Assembly (NCBI GenBank): GCA_905199855.1
Contig: CAJKHY010000003.1
Coordinates: 14,866-78,865, forward strand
Reading direction: 5' to 3'
DNA: 64,000 bases
Source of the DNA: an uncultured Clostridium sp.
GTDB lineage: Bacteria > Bacillota_I > Bacilli_A > RF39 > UBA660
This document shows, piece after piece, positions 8,902-16,556 of the stretch (its first letter is position 1; each line of letters starts with the position of its first letter). The notes under the pieces are model-generated. The model was not told where the DNA came from. It did not search any database and saw only the letters and a program-made list of their open reading frames with translations. The translations under genes and the position numbers were made by a program.

Positions 8902-9777
8902 ATGAGGTTTGAAAAAGAAATAAGAATTGCAAAAGAAATTATGGAAAATTTTATTAATAAATTAGGTCTTGATGGAAAGAATTTTTGCAGAATTATGAAA
9001 TTTCCTGTGGTTATATATAATAATGTTATTTTTGATGGTGATGGAAGGTATGTGTCAATAAATAATAAATATTTAAATAAGATAATTAATTCGTTTTCTT
9101 TTAGTGAAGAGGAAAAGACGAACATTTTAGAAAATGGACTTATTGAGATAGATAAAAAATATGAAAATAATCATAATTCTATGTTTTATGTAACTTTAGT
9201 TCATGAAATTTTACATGCTAATAGGGATTTGCTTTTATATGATTATTTTAACAATGTTGGGGGTAGTGAATTTTCTAATGAATATGCTTATGTTTATAAA
9301 GATGGGAGATTTTTTAAGAATACTAGTAATTTGTCTTTTGATTATGGAGATGCTAGTCAAAATATATTGAATGGTAATATTGATAGTTCTAAGATAGAGA
9401 ATGCTCAGGATGAATTAGATATGGATGAAAAGGTAGCGGAAAAAATGGACAAACAAGTTGAGATTGATGAGGCTTTGATTGATACTATGTCTATTGTAGC
9501 AAATAAGATTTATAATGAGAAAAAAAAGGGGAATAAGTTGGGTATTTTTGAGTGTTTAGAATTACTTAGAGACTGTATAGATGTTAATAATGTTAAGGTT
9601 ATTTGTGATATTATTTTAAGACATAGAGATTATGGTTTATTTTATTGGGTGTTAGATCCTATTGGCTATACATATGGTGATATTCATTATGATTTTTTTA
9701 GTAACTATACTAAAAATGATGGTGATTTAGTTAGTTGTTTTGATTCTTATCAGGATTTTGGCAAAAGAAAAAACTAG
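8902..9777 (+). CDS. Putative zinc metallopeptidase-like protein (HExxH)
   Basis: Not recognised as a named family. 291 residues, no signal peptide or membrane segment. TLVHEILHANRD (about 98-109) contains HEILH at 101-105, the zincin zinc-binding motif. A distal EALIDT (190-195) could provide a third ligand in the manner of gluzincins. The middle (155-190) is acidic and charged. It is the only plus-strand gene inside the minus-strand rpmH-parB cluster, with its own promoter and an AAGGTGA ribosome site. It ends inside a shared bidirectional terminator. Peptidase activity is inference; the motif could occur by chance, although its hydrophobic context is typical. Confidence 0.6.
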   Translation: MRFEKEIRIAKEIMENFINKLGLDGKNFCRIMKFPVVIYNNVIFDGDGRYVSINNKYLNKIINSFSFSEEEKTNILENGLIEIDKKYENNHNSMFYVTLVHEILHANRDLLLYDYFNNVGGSEFSNEYAYVYKDGRFFKNTSNLSFDYGDASQNILNGNIDSSKIENAQDELDMDEKVAEKMDKQVEIDEALIDTMSIVANKIYNEKKKGNKLGIFECLELLRDCIDVNNVKVICDIILRHRDYGLFYWVLDPIGYTYGDIHYDFFSNYTKNDGDLVSCFDSYQDFGKRKN

Positions 9778-9797
9778 TTTTGCTAGTTTTTTCTTTT
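9763..9797. terminator. Bidirectional terminator containing both stop codons
   Basis: Perfect 15-bp inverted repeat AAAAGAAAAAACTAG / CTAGTTTTTTCTTTT with a 5-base loop. The TAG stops of the two converging genes lie within the stem (9775-9777 plus, 9783-9785 minus). Confidence 0.9.
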
Positions 9798-10859
9798 TTT
9801 TAATCTTTTGTTCATGTTATGAAGGGCTACACCGTTCATGATTAAATTACCATGTTTGTATTCTTGATATTGAAGTCGGTTTGCCTCTTCGATGTCTTCT
9901 CCACCAAAGTATAGTATTTTAATACTTTCTTTTAGTTTTTTTAGTTTTTCTAGTCTTTCTGTTGGTGTACTTCTTACTTCGTCTTTTTTATAGTTATCAC
10001 ATTTTGATACTATAAATTTTTTCATTTCTCCATTTTCTTTTATTTCTTGGATTCCTTCAGTTATAAAGTCGTAAGAATCTATTCTTGATTTAATACGGTC
10101 TTTTATTTTAGGACAAAGTGTTGCTGTAGCATTTTGACAACTAAAGCATAGATGGTTTTGACTTTTAGTGTAAATTATGTCTATTAAATCTGCAAATATG
10201 TTTTGTGATAATTCATAAATTCCATTATTAATGTTATTCGTTTTGGTGTATGAAGCAAATATTTCATTTATTGGTGTATTTATTTTTTTATTTTCTAATT
10301 CTCTTATTGTTCTTTCTGGTAATCTTAATAATAAGTTAGTATAATATGTCATTATCATTTCTTTTATCATGATAGATATTGTGGCTTTTTTATTATTTAT
10401 TAAACTTTTTTCTATATATTTGACATTATTGTTAACTTTGTTTTTTGTTATCTTTTTTGTAGATGTGTAAAGACTTAATGGAATAAGGTGGTTCTGTTTT
10501 AAGATGTCATTTACTATTGTAGATGTGTAAAAACTTAATGGAATAAGGTAGTACTGTTTTAAGATGTCATTTACTATTTGTAATAGTTCTTCTTCTGTTT
10601 TTGCTTCATTTATTTTTTTTATGATGTTACTTGTTTCATTTAATGAACAATGGGCGTTTAATTCGTTTGTTATTGATTTTGCTTTTCTTATGATTTCACT
10701 TTTTTCCTTGCTAGGTAATTTTATGATGTCTTCTTGGCTTAAGATGTTTTCAAAACATTTATCTTTTTTAGTAAAATATGGTATGAAATTACTTCTTTTT
10801 ATTTTTTCTACCTCAGCAATTTGTCCGTTTTCTTTTTTAATTATAATACTTTTTCCCAT
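9783..10859 (-). CDS. Hypothetical protein with four-Cys cluster and internal 20-residue duplication
   Basis: 358 residues, function not recognised. A 20-residue unit beginning VNDILKQ and ending PLS(F/L)YTST occurs twice in tandem, at about residues 90-130. Near the C-terminus CFSCQ, TLCPK and SKCDNYKK (Cys 238, 241, 249, 287) look like a zinc- or iron-sulphur-binding set. The C-terminal tail is Lys/Arg rich. The start at 10859 follows a GGGGG ribosome site; a longer frame to 10994 would overlap mnmE and has no such site. A perfect consensus promoter lies 35 bases upstream. It sits between mnmE and mnmG, where relatives have nothing. Confidence 0.7.
   Translation of the reverse strand: MGKSIIIKKENGQIAEVEKIKRSNFIPYFTKKDKCFENILSQEDIIKLPSKEKSEIIRKAKSITNELNAHCSLNETSNIIKKINEAKTEEELLQIVNDILKQYYLIPLSFYTSTIVNDILKQNHLIPLSLYTSTKKITKNKVNNNVKYIEKSLINNKKATISIMIKEMIMTYYTNLLLRLPERTIRELENKKINTPINEIFASYTKTNNINNGIYELSQNIFADLIDIIYTKSQNHLCFSCQNATATLCPKIKDRIKSRIDSYDFITEGIQEIKENGEMKKFIVSKCDNYKKDEVRSTPTERLEKLKKLKESIKILYFGGEDIEEANRLQYQEYKHGNLIMNGVALHNMNKRLKKRKN
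10458..10577 (-). repeat. 60-bp tandem duplication inside a coding region
   Basis: Two adjacent 60-bp units (10458-10517 and 10518-10577) differ at only a handful of positions. The duplication is in frame and adds 20 residues to the four-Cys protein. High identity suggests it is recent. Confidence 0.85.
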
Positions 10860-10893
10860 ATAAAATTCCCCCTTTTTTTGAAATATGACTCGT

Positions 10894-10922
10894 ATTATAG
10901 CACGTTTGTTTTTGTTTGTCAA
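10894..10922 (-). promoter_or_regulatory. Consensus promoter of the four-Cys protein gene
   Basis: Minus strand: TTGACA, 17-base spacer, TATAAT. This exact sigma-A consensus is among the strongest-looking promoters in the window. Confidence 0.85.
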
Positions 10923-10978
10923 GTTTTTTATTCGAGTGGGAGGAGTACTAAAAACAATAACAAAAGAAAAAAGAAGAA

Positions 10979-12328
10979 TTATTTTCCTAGACAAAATCTT
11001 TTAAACATTTCGTCTAGCATTTCTTCTTTATATGTAGCACCGATTATTTCGCCTAGTATGTTCCATGCTTCTTTGATATCTATTTCTAATAGATATGGTT
11101 CTATTCCTTGACGTGTTTTATTAATTACTTCTTTTAGAATGTCATGGGCTTTTTTTAGTAATCCGATGCTTCTTGCACTTGTTAGATAATTCATATCTGT
11201 TGTTTCTATTTTATCAATGTTAAATAAGTATTTTATTTTGTTTTTTAAATCATCTATTCCTATATTATATTCTGCACTTATTTTAACTATGTTTTCATGG
11301 TTAATTTCTTCAATATTGGTAGGTAAGTCTATTTTATTTAAAACAATTATACTTGTTTTGTTTTTAATTAATTCTAATAAATATTTATCTTCTTCTGTTA
11401 ATTGTTCATTACTGTTTAAGATAAGTATTATTAGGTTACTATTTTCTATAACTTCTTTGCTTTTGTTTACTCCAATTTGTTCTACAATATCATTTGTCTC
11501 TCTTATTCCTGCAGTATCAATTAGGTGGATAGGAATGTTATCTATTTGGATTGTTCCTTCGACAATATCTCTTGTTGTTCCTGCAATATTGGTTACTATT
11601 GCTTTGTTTTCTTCTAAGAGTGTATTTAGTAAACTGCTTTTTCCAACATTTGGCCTACCTATTAGACATACTTTTATTCCTTCGGTTATTATTTTCCCAT
11701 TTTCGCTTTGAGTTATTGTATCTTCTAGGCTTTTGTTTACTTCTTTTAGAATTGGTAATATTTTTTCATTGTTAATAACTTCGATATCATCGTATTCTGG
11801 GTAATCAATGTTTACTTCAATATTAGAGATTACTTGAATTAGTTTATCTCTTAGAGATATTATCTTATTTGAAACATTACCACTTAATTGGTTGATTGAT
11901 AGTTTTCTGGATGTTTCTGTTTTGGCTTCGATTAGATTCATGATACCATCGGCCTCGATTAGGTCAATTCTTCCATTTAAAAAGGCTCTTTTGGTGAATT
12001 CTCCTGGTTCTGCTAGACGAATACCTTTTTGAATAAGTAATTCTAATACTTTATTAGTTGTGGATATACCTCCATGGCAATTTATTTCGACAATGTCTTC
12101 TTTGGTATAGGTTTTAGGACTTTTCATGATGCTTATTAGGACTTCATCTATTATTTCTTCTTTGTTTACGATATGTCCATAGTGAATGGTATGGGTGTTT
12201 ACTTTGGTTAAATCTTTTCCTTTAAATATTTCATTTACTAATGGTATTGCATCTTTGCCACTTACTCTTATGATGGATATAGCTCCAACTCCTAAGGCCG
12301 TTGATATACCTGCAATTGTATCATTCAT
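10979..12328 (-). CDS. mnmE: tRNA modification GTPase MnmE
   Basis: Partner of MnmG in wobble-uridine modification. 449 residues, the usual length. It has an N-terminal tetrahydrofolate-binding domain (about 1-118), a helical domain, then an inserted G domain with P-loop GRPNVGKS (224-231), DTAG and NKID. The C-terminal FCLGK corresponds to the catalytic C(I/L)GK motif. AAAGGA precedes the ATG. It follows a pair of unknown genes (139 and 437 residues), probably from the promoter at 14161-14189, whereas in relatives it directly follows jag. Confidence 0.97.
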   Translation of the reverse strand: MNDTIAGISTALGVGAISIIRVSGKDAIPLVNEIFKGKDLTKVNTHTIHYGHIVNKEEIIDEVLISIMKSPKTYTKEDIVEINCHGGISTTNKVLELLIQKGIRLAEPGEFTKRAFLNGRIDLIEADGIMNLIEAKTETSRKLSINQLSGNVSNKIISLRDKLIQVISNIEVNIDYPEYDDIEVINNEKILPILKEVNKSLEDTITQSENGKIITEGIKVCLIGRPNVGKSSLLNTLLEENKAIVTNIAGTTRDIVEGTIQIDNIPIHLIDTAGIRETNDIVEQIGVNKSKEVIENSNLIILILNSNEQLTEEDKYLLELIKNKTSIIVLNKIDLPTNIEEINHENIVKISAEYNIGIDDLKNKIKYLFNIDKIETTDMNYLTSARSIGLLKKAHDILKEVINKTRQGIEPYLLEIDIKEAWNILGEIIGATYKEEMLDEMFKRFCLGK

Positions 12329-12392
12329 ATTGTCAGTCCTTTCTTTTTTTTCCTAGTAGTATACCATATTTTGTTTATTTAGAAAAGTATTT

Positions 12393-12812
12393 TTAGATTT
12401 CATAATATTTTCTTTTTTTTACTTTTGGTAACTCTTTTGATGGAGTGTAGTTATAGATTAATGAGGCTGTCATAGTAACAAAACTTTCTTTATTATTTGA
12501 ACAGATCTTCTTCTCAAGATTTATTCCTTTTTCCTGGCATAGGTCTTGGAAGTATTCTTCGTTGATGTTTTCAAATATTGGATTAGAATAATTATATTTT
12601 TTGCTATTTTTTTCACAATATGTATATTTGGTTTCAAATTTTGTTATTTTTTGTTCTTCTTCTAAATTTTCTATTATTTTATTTATTAAATCTTCTTTGA
12701 TGTAGTTAAAAGCTTCTTCGGTTTCATTTTTTTTTGTTATTTTTATTATGTGATTTTCACATAGTTGGTCTAAATATTTTTTAAATTCTTTGTTTATTTC
12801 TATTTTACTCAT
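12393..12812 (-). CDS. Hypothetical charged protein (139 aa)
   Basis: Not recognised. Soluble, Lys/Glu/Asn-rich, with three Cys (residues near 18, 66 and 92) plus one more toward the C-terminus, not in a clear metal-binding spacing. It starts 10 bases after the 437-residue gene ends, with a modest ribosome site (AGGAGT), so the two are one transcript and may act together. The lysine-rich tail suggests nucleic-acid or ribosome contact, which is only a guess. Confidence 0.55.
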   Translation of the reverse strand: MSKIEINKEFKKYLDQLCENHIIKITKKNETEEAFNYIKEDLINKIIENLEEEQKITKFETKYTYCEKNSKKYNYSNPIFENINEEYFQDLCQEKGINLEKKICSNNKESFVTMTASLIYNYTPSKELPKVKKRKYYEI

Positions 12813-12822
12813 TTTTTTACTC

Positions 12823-14136
12823 CTATTTTGTTTTATTTTTTAGTTTACTAGATATGAGTTGTTGAACTTGTTCATCTATTTTTCTTTGTTCTTCTTCATT
12901 TATGTTATTTAATATGGTATCTTTATTATATTGTTTGATTCTTTGTTTTATTGATTCATTGTCTTGTTTGGTTGAAAATGAAGATTTTTTTTCTAATATC
13001 ATTATGATACCATAGGTGTTATTTTCTAGGTACTCACAGATTATTCTTGCTTGTGAAGAGTTAGAATTAGATCTTATTCTTTTTATTTTACGATATGGGA
13101 TGTCTTTTTGATATGTACTCTTTAATGGGATATTATTTTCTTTTATTTTGATTAGAAGAGAATAGATATCTTTTAATGTTTTTTGTTCTTCTATATTATC
13201 TATATCTTTTAAGATGTTATTAGATAGATAAACTATTTTATTTTTATGATTTTGGTAATCAAAGTAGGTATCTGTTGGTTCTTCTTCAATACTTTCTTCT
13301 TTTTCTTTTAGATGTTTAAATAGTTCATATAGGATATCAATATTTTCTTTTACTATTTGTTTATCTTCTTCGTCTAATTCATTTAATAGAGATGTTTCTT
13401 CTTCGATTTCTTCTTTTAAGATGCTACTTAATATAACAATAGTATTTGTTGTATTGGAATTGTTTTCATATATGTTATTGTTTATTAAAACATCAAGTTT
13501 TTGAATTTTTTCTTCAATTGTTGGTAATTTATCAATTTCGGTAATAAAGACTTGTTTTGCTATGTCAAATGTTAGGGAGAAGCCTTCTTCGATTAGGTCT
13601 TTTTTACTCGGTGTATCTTTTAAAATTTCTTCTCTGTTAATTTGTTTAATAGTATTTTCTTCTATATATTTAGATATTTGCTCATATTCTTCTTTGGTTA
13701 GGGGAATATTTTTAATAATGTTATTTAATTTGTTTGGTTCTAGATTATAGAGTTTGGTTTTCTGTAAAATGTTTTTTATGTTTTCTAGGATGTCTATGTC
13801 TTTGATAATTAGAGTTTCTTTAGTTTGGAGGGAAAGTTTTTTTAAATATTCTAAAAGGACATTTACTTCAATAAGATAGTCTTCTATTCCGTTTGTTCCA
13901 ATTTGTTTATATGCTATATAGATTTCTTGAGCATTTTTAATGGATTTGTTGTTTTGAAAATCCGGTATGAGTTTTGTAAATATAGAATTTAATAAGTTTG
14001 TATTGTTTTTATCTAATATGCTAAGTGGTTCATGTGTATATATTTCTAAGAACTTTTCGATATTTTCTTTTAGTTCTTGTTTTTGAGTTTCTTTTATAAT
14101 TGTTTCTTCTATTTTGTTAATAAGAAAATTTTCCAT
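12823..14136 (-). CDS. Hypothetical helical protein (437 aa) with possible RelE-like C-terminal region
   Basis: No family recognised. The first about 330 residues are helical and strongly acidic, with coiled-coil character and no membrane segment. Residues about 348-403 change character: YRKIKRIRSN, SQARIICEYL, YGIIMILEKKSS and ESIKQRIKQY. These follow the strand-strand-KK-helix pattern of RelE/HigB/ParE toxins (R-I-R, then R-I-x-Y, then I-x-L-x-x-K-K). That resemblance is by eye only. The gene has a consensus promoter of its own and is followed by a 139-residue gene and mnmE. An AGGTGA ribosome site precedes the ATG. Confidence 0.6.
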   Translation of the reverse strand: MENFLINKIEETIIKETQKQELKENIEKFLEIYTHEPLSILDKNNTNLLNSIFTKLIPDFQNNKSIKNAQEIYIAYKQIGTNGIEDYLIEVNVLLEYLKKLSLQTKETLIIKDIDILENIKNILQKTKLYNLEPNKLNNIIKNIPLTKEEYEQISKYIEENTIKQINREEILKDTPSKKDLIEEGFSLTFDIAKQVFITEIDKLPTIEEKIQKLDVLINNNIYENNSNTTNTIVILSSILKEEIEEETSLLNELDEEDKQIVKENIDILYELFKHLKEKEESIEEEPTDTYFDYQNHKNKIVYLSNNILKDIDNIEEQKTLKDIYSLLIKIKENNIPLKSTYQKDIPYRKIKRIRSNSNSSQARIICEYLENNTYGIIMILEKKSSFSTKQDNESIKQRIKQYNKDTILNNINEEEQRKIDEQVQQLISSKLKNKTK

Positions 14137-14160
14137 TTATTTTTCACCTACCTTGATTAA

Positions 14161-14189
14161 ATTATACTATTGATAATTGGTTTTGACAA
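14161..14189 (-). promoter_or_regulatory. Promoter of the 437-aa/139-aa/mnmE unit
   Basis: Minus strand: TTGTCA, 17-base spacer, TATAAT, about 25 bases before the ATG at 14136 and directly downstream of the jag terminator. Confidence 0.8.
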
Positions 14190-14202
14190 GGCGATTTGAC
14201 AG

Positions 14203-14228
14203 AAAAAAAGAAACTATTTTGTTTCTTT
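14203..14228 (-). terminator. jag terminator
   Basis: Stem AAAGAAAC / GTTTCTTT with a 6-base loop, followed on the minus strand by further T. It overlaps the jag stop codon and closes the rpmH-rnpA-yidC-jag unit. Confidence 0.75.
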
Positions 14229-14825
14229 TGGTTTGATAACAACGCATCTATTTGGTTCCTCGCCAGTACTTTCTGTGTATACGTATCGATTATTAGATAA
14301 AGCTTCATGAATGATTCTTCTTTCATATGAGTTCATGCTATCTAATTTAGCTTCAATTTTAGTTTTAGATACTTCTTTAGCGGTGTTTTTTGCTAGGTAT
14401 TCTAATGATTTTATTCTTTTTTCTTTGTAGTTTTCAACGTCTAAGATAATGGATATTTTTTCTTCTAAGACATTGTATACCATTTGTTTGATAAGGTTTT
14501 GTAAGGCGGATATAGTACGACCATTTTTACCTATTAGTATGGCATTGTTGTCTGAAAATATTTTGATAGATATTGTTTCATTTCTTTTTCTTACTTCTAG
14601 GTTGATGTTTACTCCCATACTTTTTGTTATTTCATTCAATGTGTCTTTGATAAAGTCTACTATTTCGTCTTGTTTAATTACTTTAACTACAACTTTTTTC
14701 TTAACGATGCCTTTTGTTTCTTCTAGGACTTCAACGATAAGATTTTCTCTTATAGTATTTAGTTCGTTTACGGCTTTGTTGATGGCTTCCTCTTTATTCT
14801 TTCCTTCGTACGTGTACGATTTCAT
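14214..14825 (-). CDS. jag: Jag/KhpB RNA-binding protein
   Basis: 203 residues with the three domains of the family. These are a Jag-N domain (about 1-50, MKSYTYEGKNKEEAI), a KH domain with the GxxG loop GKNG (within LIGKNGRTISALQ) and a C-terminal R3H domain (SYERRIIHEALSNN). In Gram-positives it pairs with KhpA as an RNA chaperone affecting cell elongation and division. It starts four bases after yidC (SpoIIIJ), the conserved neighbour that gave it the name SpoIIIJ-associated. An AGAAGGT ribosome site precedes the ATG. Confidence 0.95.
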   Translation of the reverse strand: MKSYTYEGKNKEEAINKAVNELNTIRENLIVEVLEETKGIVKKKVVVKVIKQDEIVDFIKDTLNEITKSMGVNINLEVRKRNETISIKIFSDNNAILIGKNGRTISALQNLIKQMVYNVLEEKISIILDVENYKEKRIKSLEYLAKNTAKEVSKTKIEAKLDSMNSYERRIIHEALSNNRYVYTESTGEEPNRCVVIKPKETK

Positions 14826-14828
14826 TTT

Positions 14829-15743
14829 TTATACCTTCTTTCTTTTAACTATTTCATTTTGCACTATTGTGAATAAACTTGATGTTATCCAATAAATTGC
14901 TATTGCTGTTGGTAGGGTAATGGATGCCATTGCTATAAAGAATAACATAAAATAAATAGTAAATTTCATTTGATTTGCTGCTTGAGTTGCTTGATCTTTT
15001 AATGTATTTTTAAATGAGAAATAGGTAGTACCAATGATAAGGATAATTAAAATTATGTAGTAATAATTGCCATTTGCAATACCGACTGAAGGGTTAGTCC
15101 CCATTTGAAGAGATAAGAATTTTTTTTCAAATATTGCTGGAACACGGTTGATAGCTTCAAGGAAAGCAAAGAATAATGGTAATTGGATAAAAGCAAGTAA
15201 ACAACCTGATGCTGGTGAAATATTATATTTTTTATATATTATCATTAGTTCTTGAGCTTTTTGCATTTGACTTTCACGATCTAGTTTATCAGCATATTTT
15301 TTTTCTAGTTTGTCTAGTTCAGGTTTTGCTTTTTTCATATTTTCGGATTGTACTGCGGTTTTATTTGTAAGAGGATAGGCAATTAAACGAATAATTATGG
15401 TTGCTATAATGATTGCAAGACCATTATTTTTTACTATTTTACCTATTTGGATTATTGCCCAGGCTAGTGGTTTTACAAATATTGAAGTCCAAAGTCCTTC
15501 ATAGCCTCCATCTGTTGGTTTGAAATTATCACATGTAGGTAGTTTGGTTATATCTTTGTTATTTTCTTTATATAGTTTGATTGCATTTTCATTAGTTGGT
15601 TGACAAAGAATATTTTCTGTTAATGATTGTCCTGTTTCTTTATTGACTATTGTTTTTTTATCATCACCTTTTAGGTATTTTGTACATCCCGTTAATAGGA
15701 ACAGTGATAATACTATAATTATTATTTTTTTATTTTTTGACAT
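14829..15743 (-). CDS. yidC: Membrane protein insertase YidC/SpoIIIJ/Oxa1
   Basis: Inserts membrane proteins alone or with SecYEG. 304 residues. It has a lipoprotein signal with lipobox LLTGC (Cys20), then five hydrophobic segments. The cytoplasmic hairpin between the first two has the charged stretch EKKYADKLDRESQ. The conserved arginine of the hydrophilic groove is visible in IIIRLIAYPLT. Size fits the Gram-positive short form. It overlaps rnpA by 14 bases and has an AGGAG site. In spore formers a YidC paralogue (SpoIIIJ) supports SpoIIIA channel assembly; whether this copy has that role cannot be told. Confidence 0.95.
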   Translation of the reverse strand: MSKNKKIIIIVLSLFLLTGCTKYLKGDDKKTIVNKETGQSLTENILCQPTNENAIKLYKENNKDITKLPTCDNFKPTDGGYEGLWTSIFVKPLAWAIIQIGKIVKNNGLAIIIATIIIRLIAYPLTNKTAVQSENMKKAKPELDKLEKKYADKLDRESQMQKAQELMIIYKKYNISPASGCLLAFIQLPLFFAFLEAINRVPAIFEKKFLSLQMGTNPSVGIANGNYYYIILIILIIGTTYFSFKNTLKDQATQAANQMKFTIYFMLFFIAMASITLPTAIAIYWITSSLFTIVQNEIVKRKKV

Positions 15744-16074
15744 GTTTTTCTCCTTCTACTTTATTGAATAGGTTAATTAATTCAGTTTGCATTTTAGAAT
15801 AATCAATATTTTTTACCCACTCTCTTACTATTATAACATAATCATATGATTTTGGTATAGATATTTTGTTATTATCAATAATACTTTTTATTTGTCTTTT
15901 GATTTTGTTGCGGGTAACGGCATTTCCTGTTTTTTTAGGAATTGAGATGCCATAGTAATTTTTCTCTTGATTAGGTTGATAGAAAATACTAAAATATTTA
16001 TTTTTAATAGCATTTTTTTTGTTTATTATTTTGGAAAATTCATAATTTTTTTTAATAATTTCTTTTTTTTTCAT
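15730..16074 (-). CDS. rnpA: Ribonuclease P protein component
   Basis: Protein subunit that helps RNase P RNA bind pre-tRNA 5' leaders. 114 residues. The signature RNKIKRQIK (RNxxKR) lies in the centre, preceded by GISIPKKTGNAVT. The start at 16074 has TTGGAGG upstream; a longer frame from 16101 would run into the hairpin behind rpmH. It overlaps yidC at its 3' end. Confidence 0.95.
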   Translation of the reverse strand: MKKKEIIKKNYEFSKIINKKNAIKNKYFSIFYQPNQEKNYYGISIPKKTGNAVTRNKIKRQIKSIIDNNKISIPKSYDYVIIVREWVKNIDYSKMQTELINLFNKVEGEKHVKK

Positions 16075-16090
16075 ATGTTCCTCCAATAAG

Positions 16091-16116
16091 AAAAAAGCCA
16101 CTTAAAAGATTAGTGG
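16091..16116 (-). terminator. rpmH-rnpA intergenic hairpin (attenuator-like)
   Basis: Minus strand: CCACT, 9-base loop, AGTGG, then C and six T, ending just before the rnpA ribosome site. A short stem with a good U-tract would let most transcripts stop after rpmH while a fraction reads into rnpA-yidC-jag. Confidence 0.6.
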
Positions 16117-16117
16117 T

Positions 16118-16240
16118 TTAAGCACATAATTTTTTACGGCCTTTTGCTCTTCTTTTGTTTAATACTTTTCCTTCAATACGGGCAAAGAAACCATGTTTTT
16201 TCTTTTTATTTCTATTATTTGGTTGAAAAGTTCTTTTCAT
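16118..16240 (-). CDS. rpmH: 50S ribosomal protein L34
   Basis: 40 residues: begins MKRTFQPNNR, contains HGFFAR and ends RRAKGRKKLCA. This is the L34 pattern, about four residues shorter than the common 44 because the middle loop is reduced. TTGGAGGTG lies upstream of the ATG and a consensus promoter lies at 16285-16313. It heads the conserved rpmH-rnpA-yidC-jag unit reading away from oriC. Confidence 0.96.
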   Translation of the reverse strand: MKRTFQPNNRNKKKKHGFFARIEGKVLNKRRAKGRKKLCA

Positions 16241-16284
16241 TATTACACCTCCAAAGTTCTTTTTTTAATATAAAATGCTATTTT

Positions 16285-16313
16285 ATTATATAGGTGTTTT
16301 ATTTTAAAGTCAA
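16285..16313 (-). promoter_or_regulatory. rpmH promoter
   Basis: Minus strand: TTGACT, 17-base spacer, TATAAT, about 45 bases before the L34 start. Confidence 0.85.
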
Positions 16314-16340
16314 TAAAAATTTTTATTTTGTCTATTTTTT

Positions 16341-16398
16341 TGTTATGATACAAGTTATTTATAGTTGATATTGACATTAGCAAATAATGTCTTTTTTT
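16341..16398 (+). other. Possible very short transcription unit (extended -10 followed by terminator)
   Basis: TGTTATGAT (16341-16349) resembles an extended -10. At 16373-16391 GACATTA / TAATGTC forms a 7-bp stem with loop GCAAA, followed by seven T (16392-16398). This could make an RNA of about 40 bases. It has no coding content. The rest of 16241-16556 holds the rpmH promoter and the leader of the HerA-type gene. Confidence 0.3.
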
Positions 16399-16556
16399 AT
16401 TAGAATGTTGTATCCTAAATAAGGTATGTTTCTATTTTTTAACTAAATTTTTCTTGTGATAACGGCGTAGCAAAGGCATAAGAAAATTAAAATTGGTGTT
16501 TTAAAAATTATAGTTTTGGTGTATAATGGTTTTAAGAATAGAATTTGGGTGATTAT

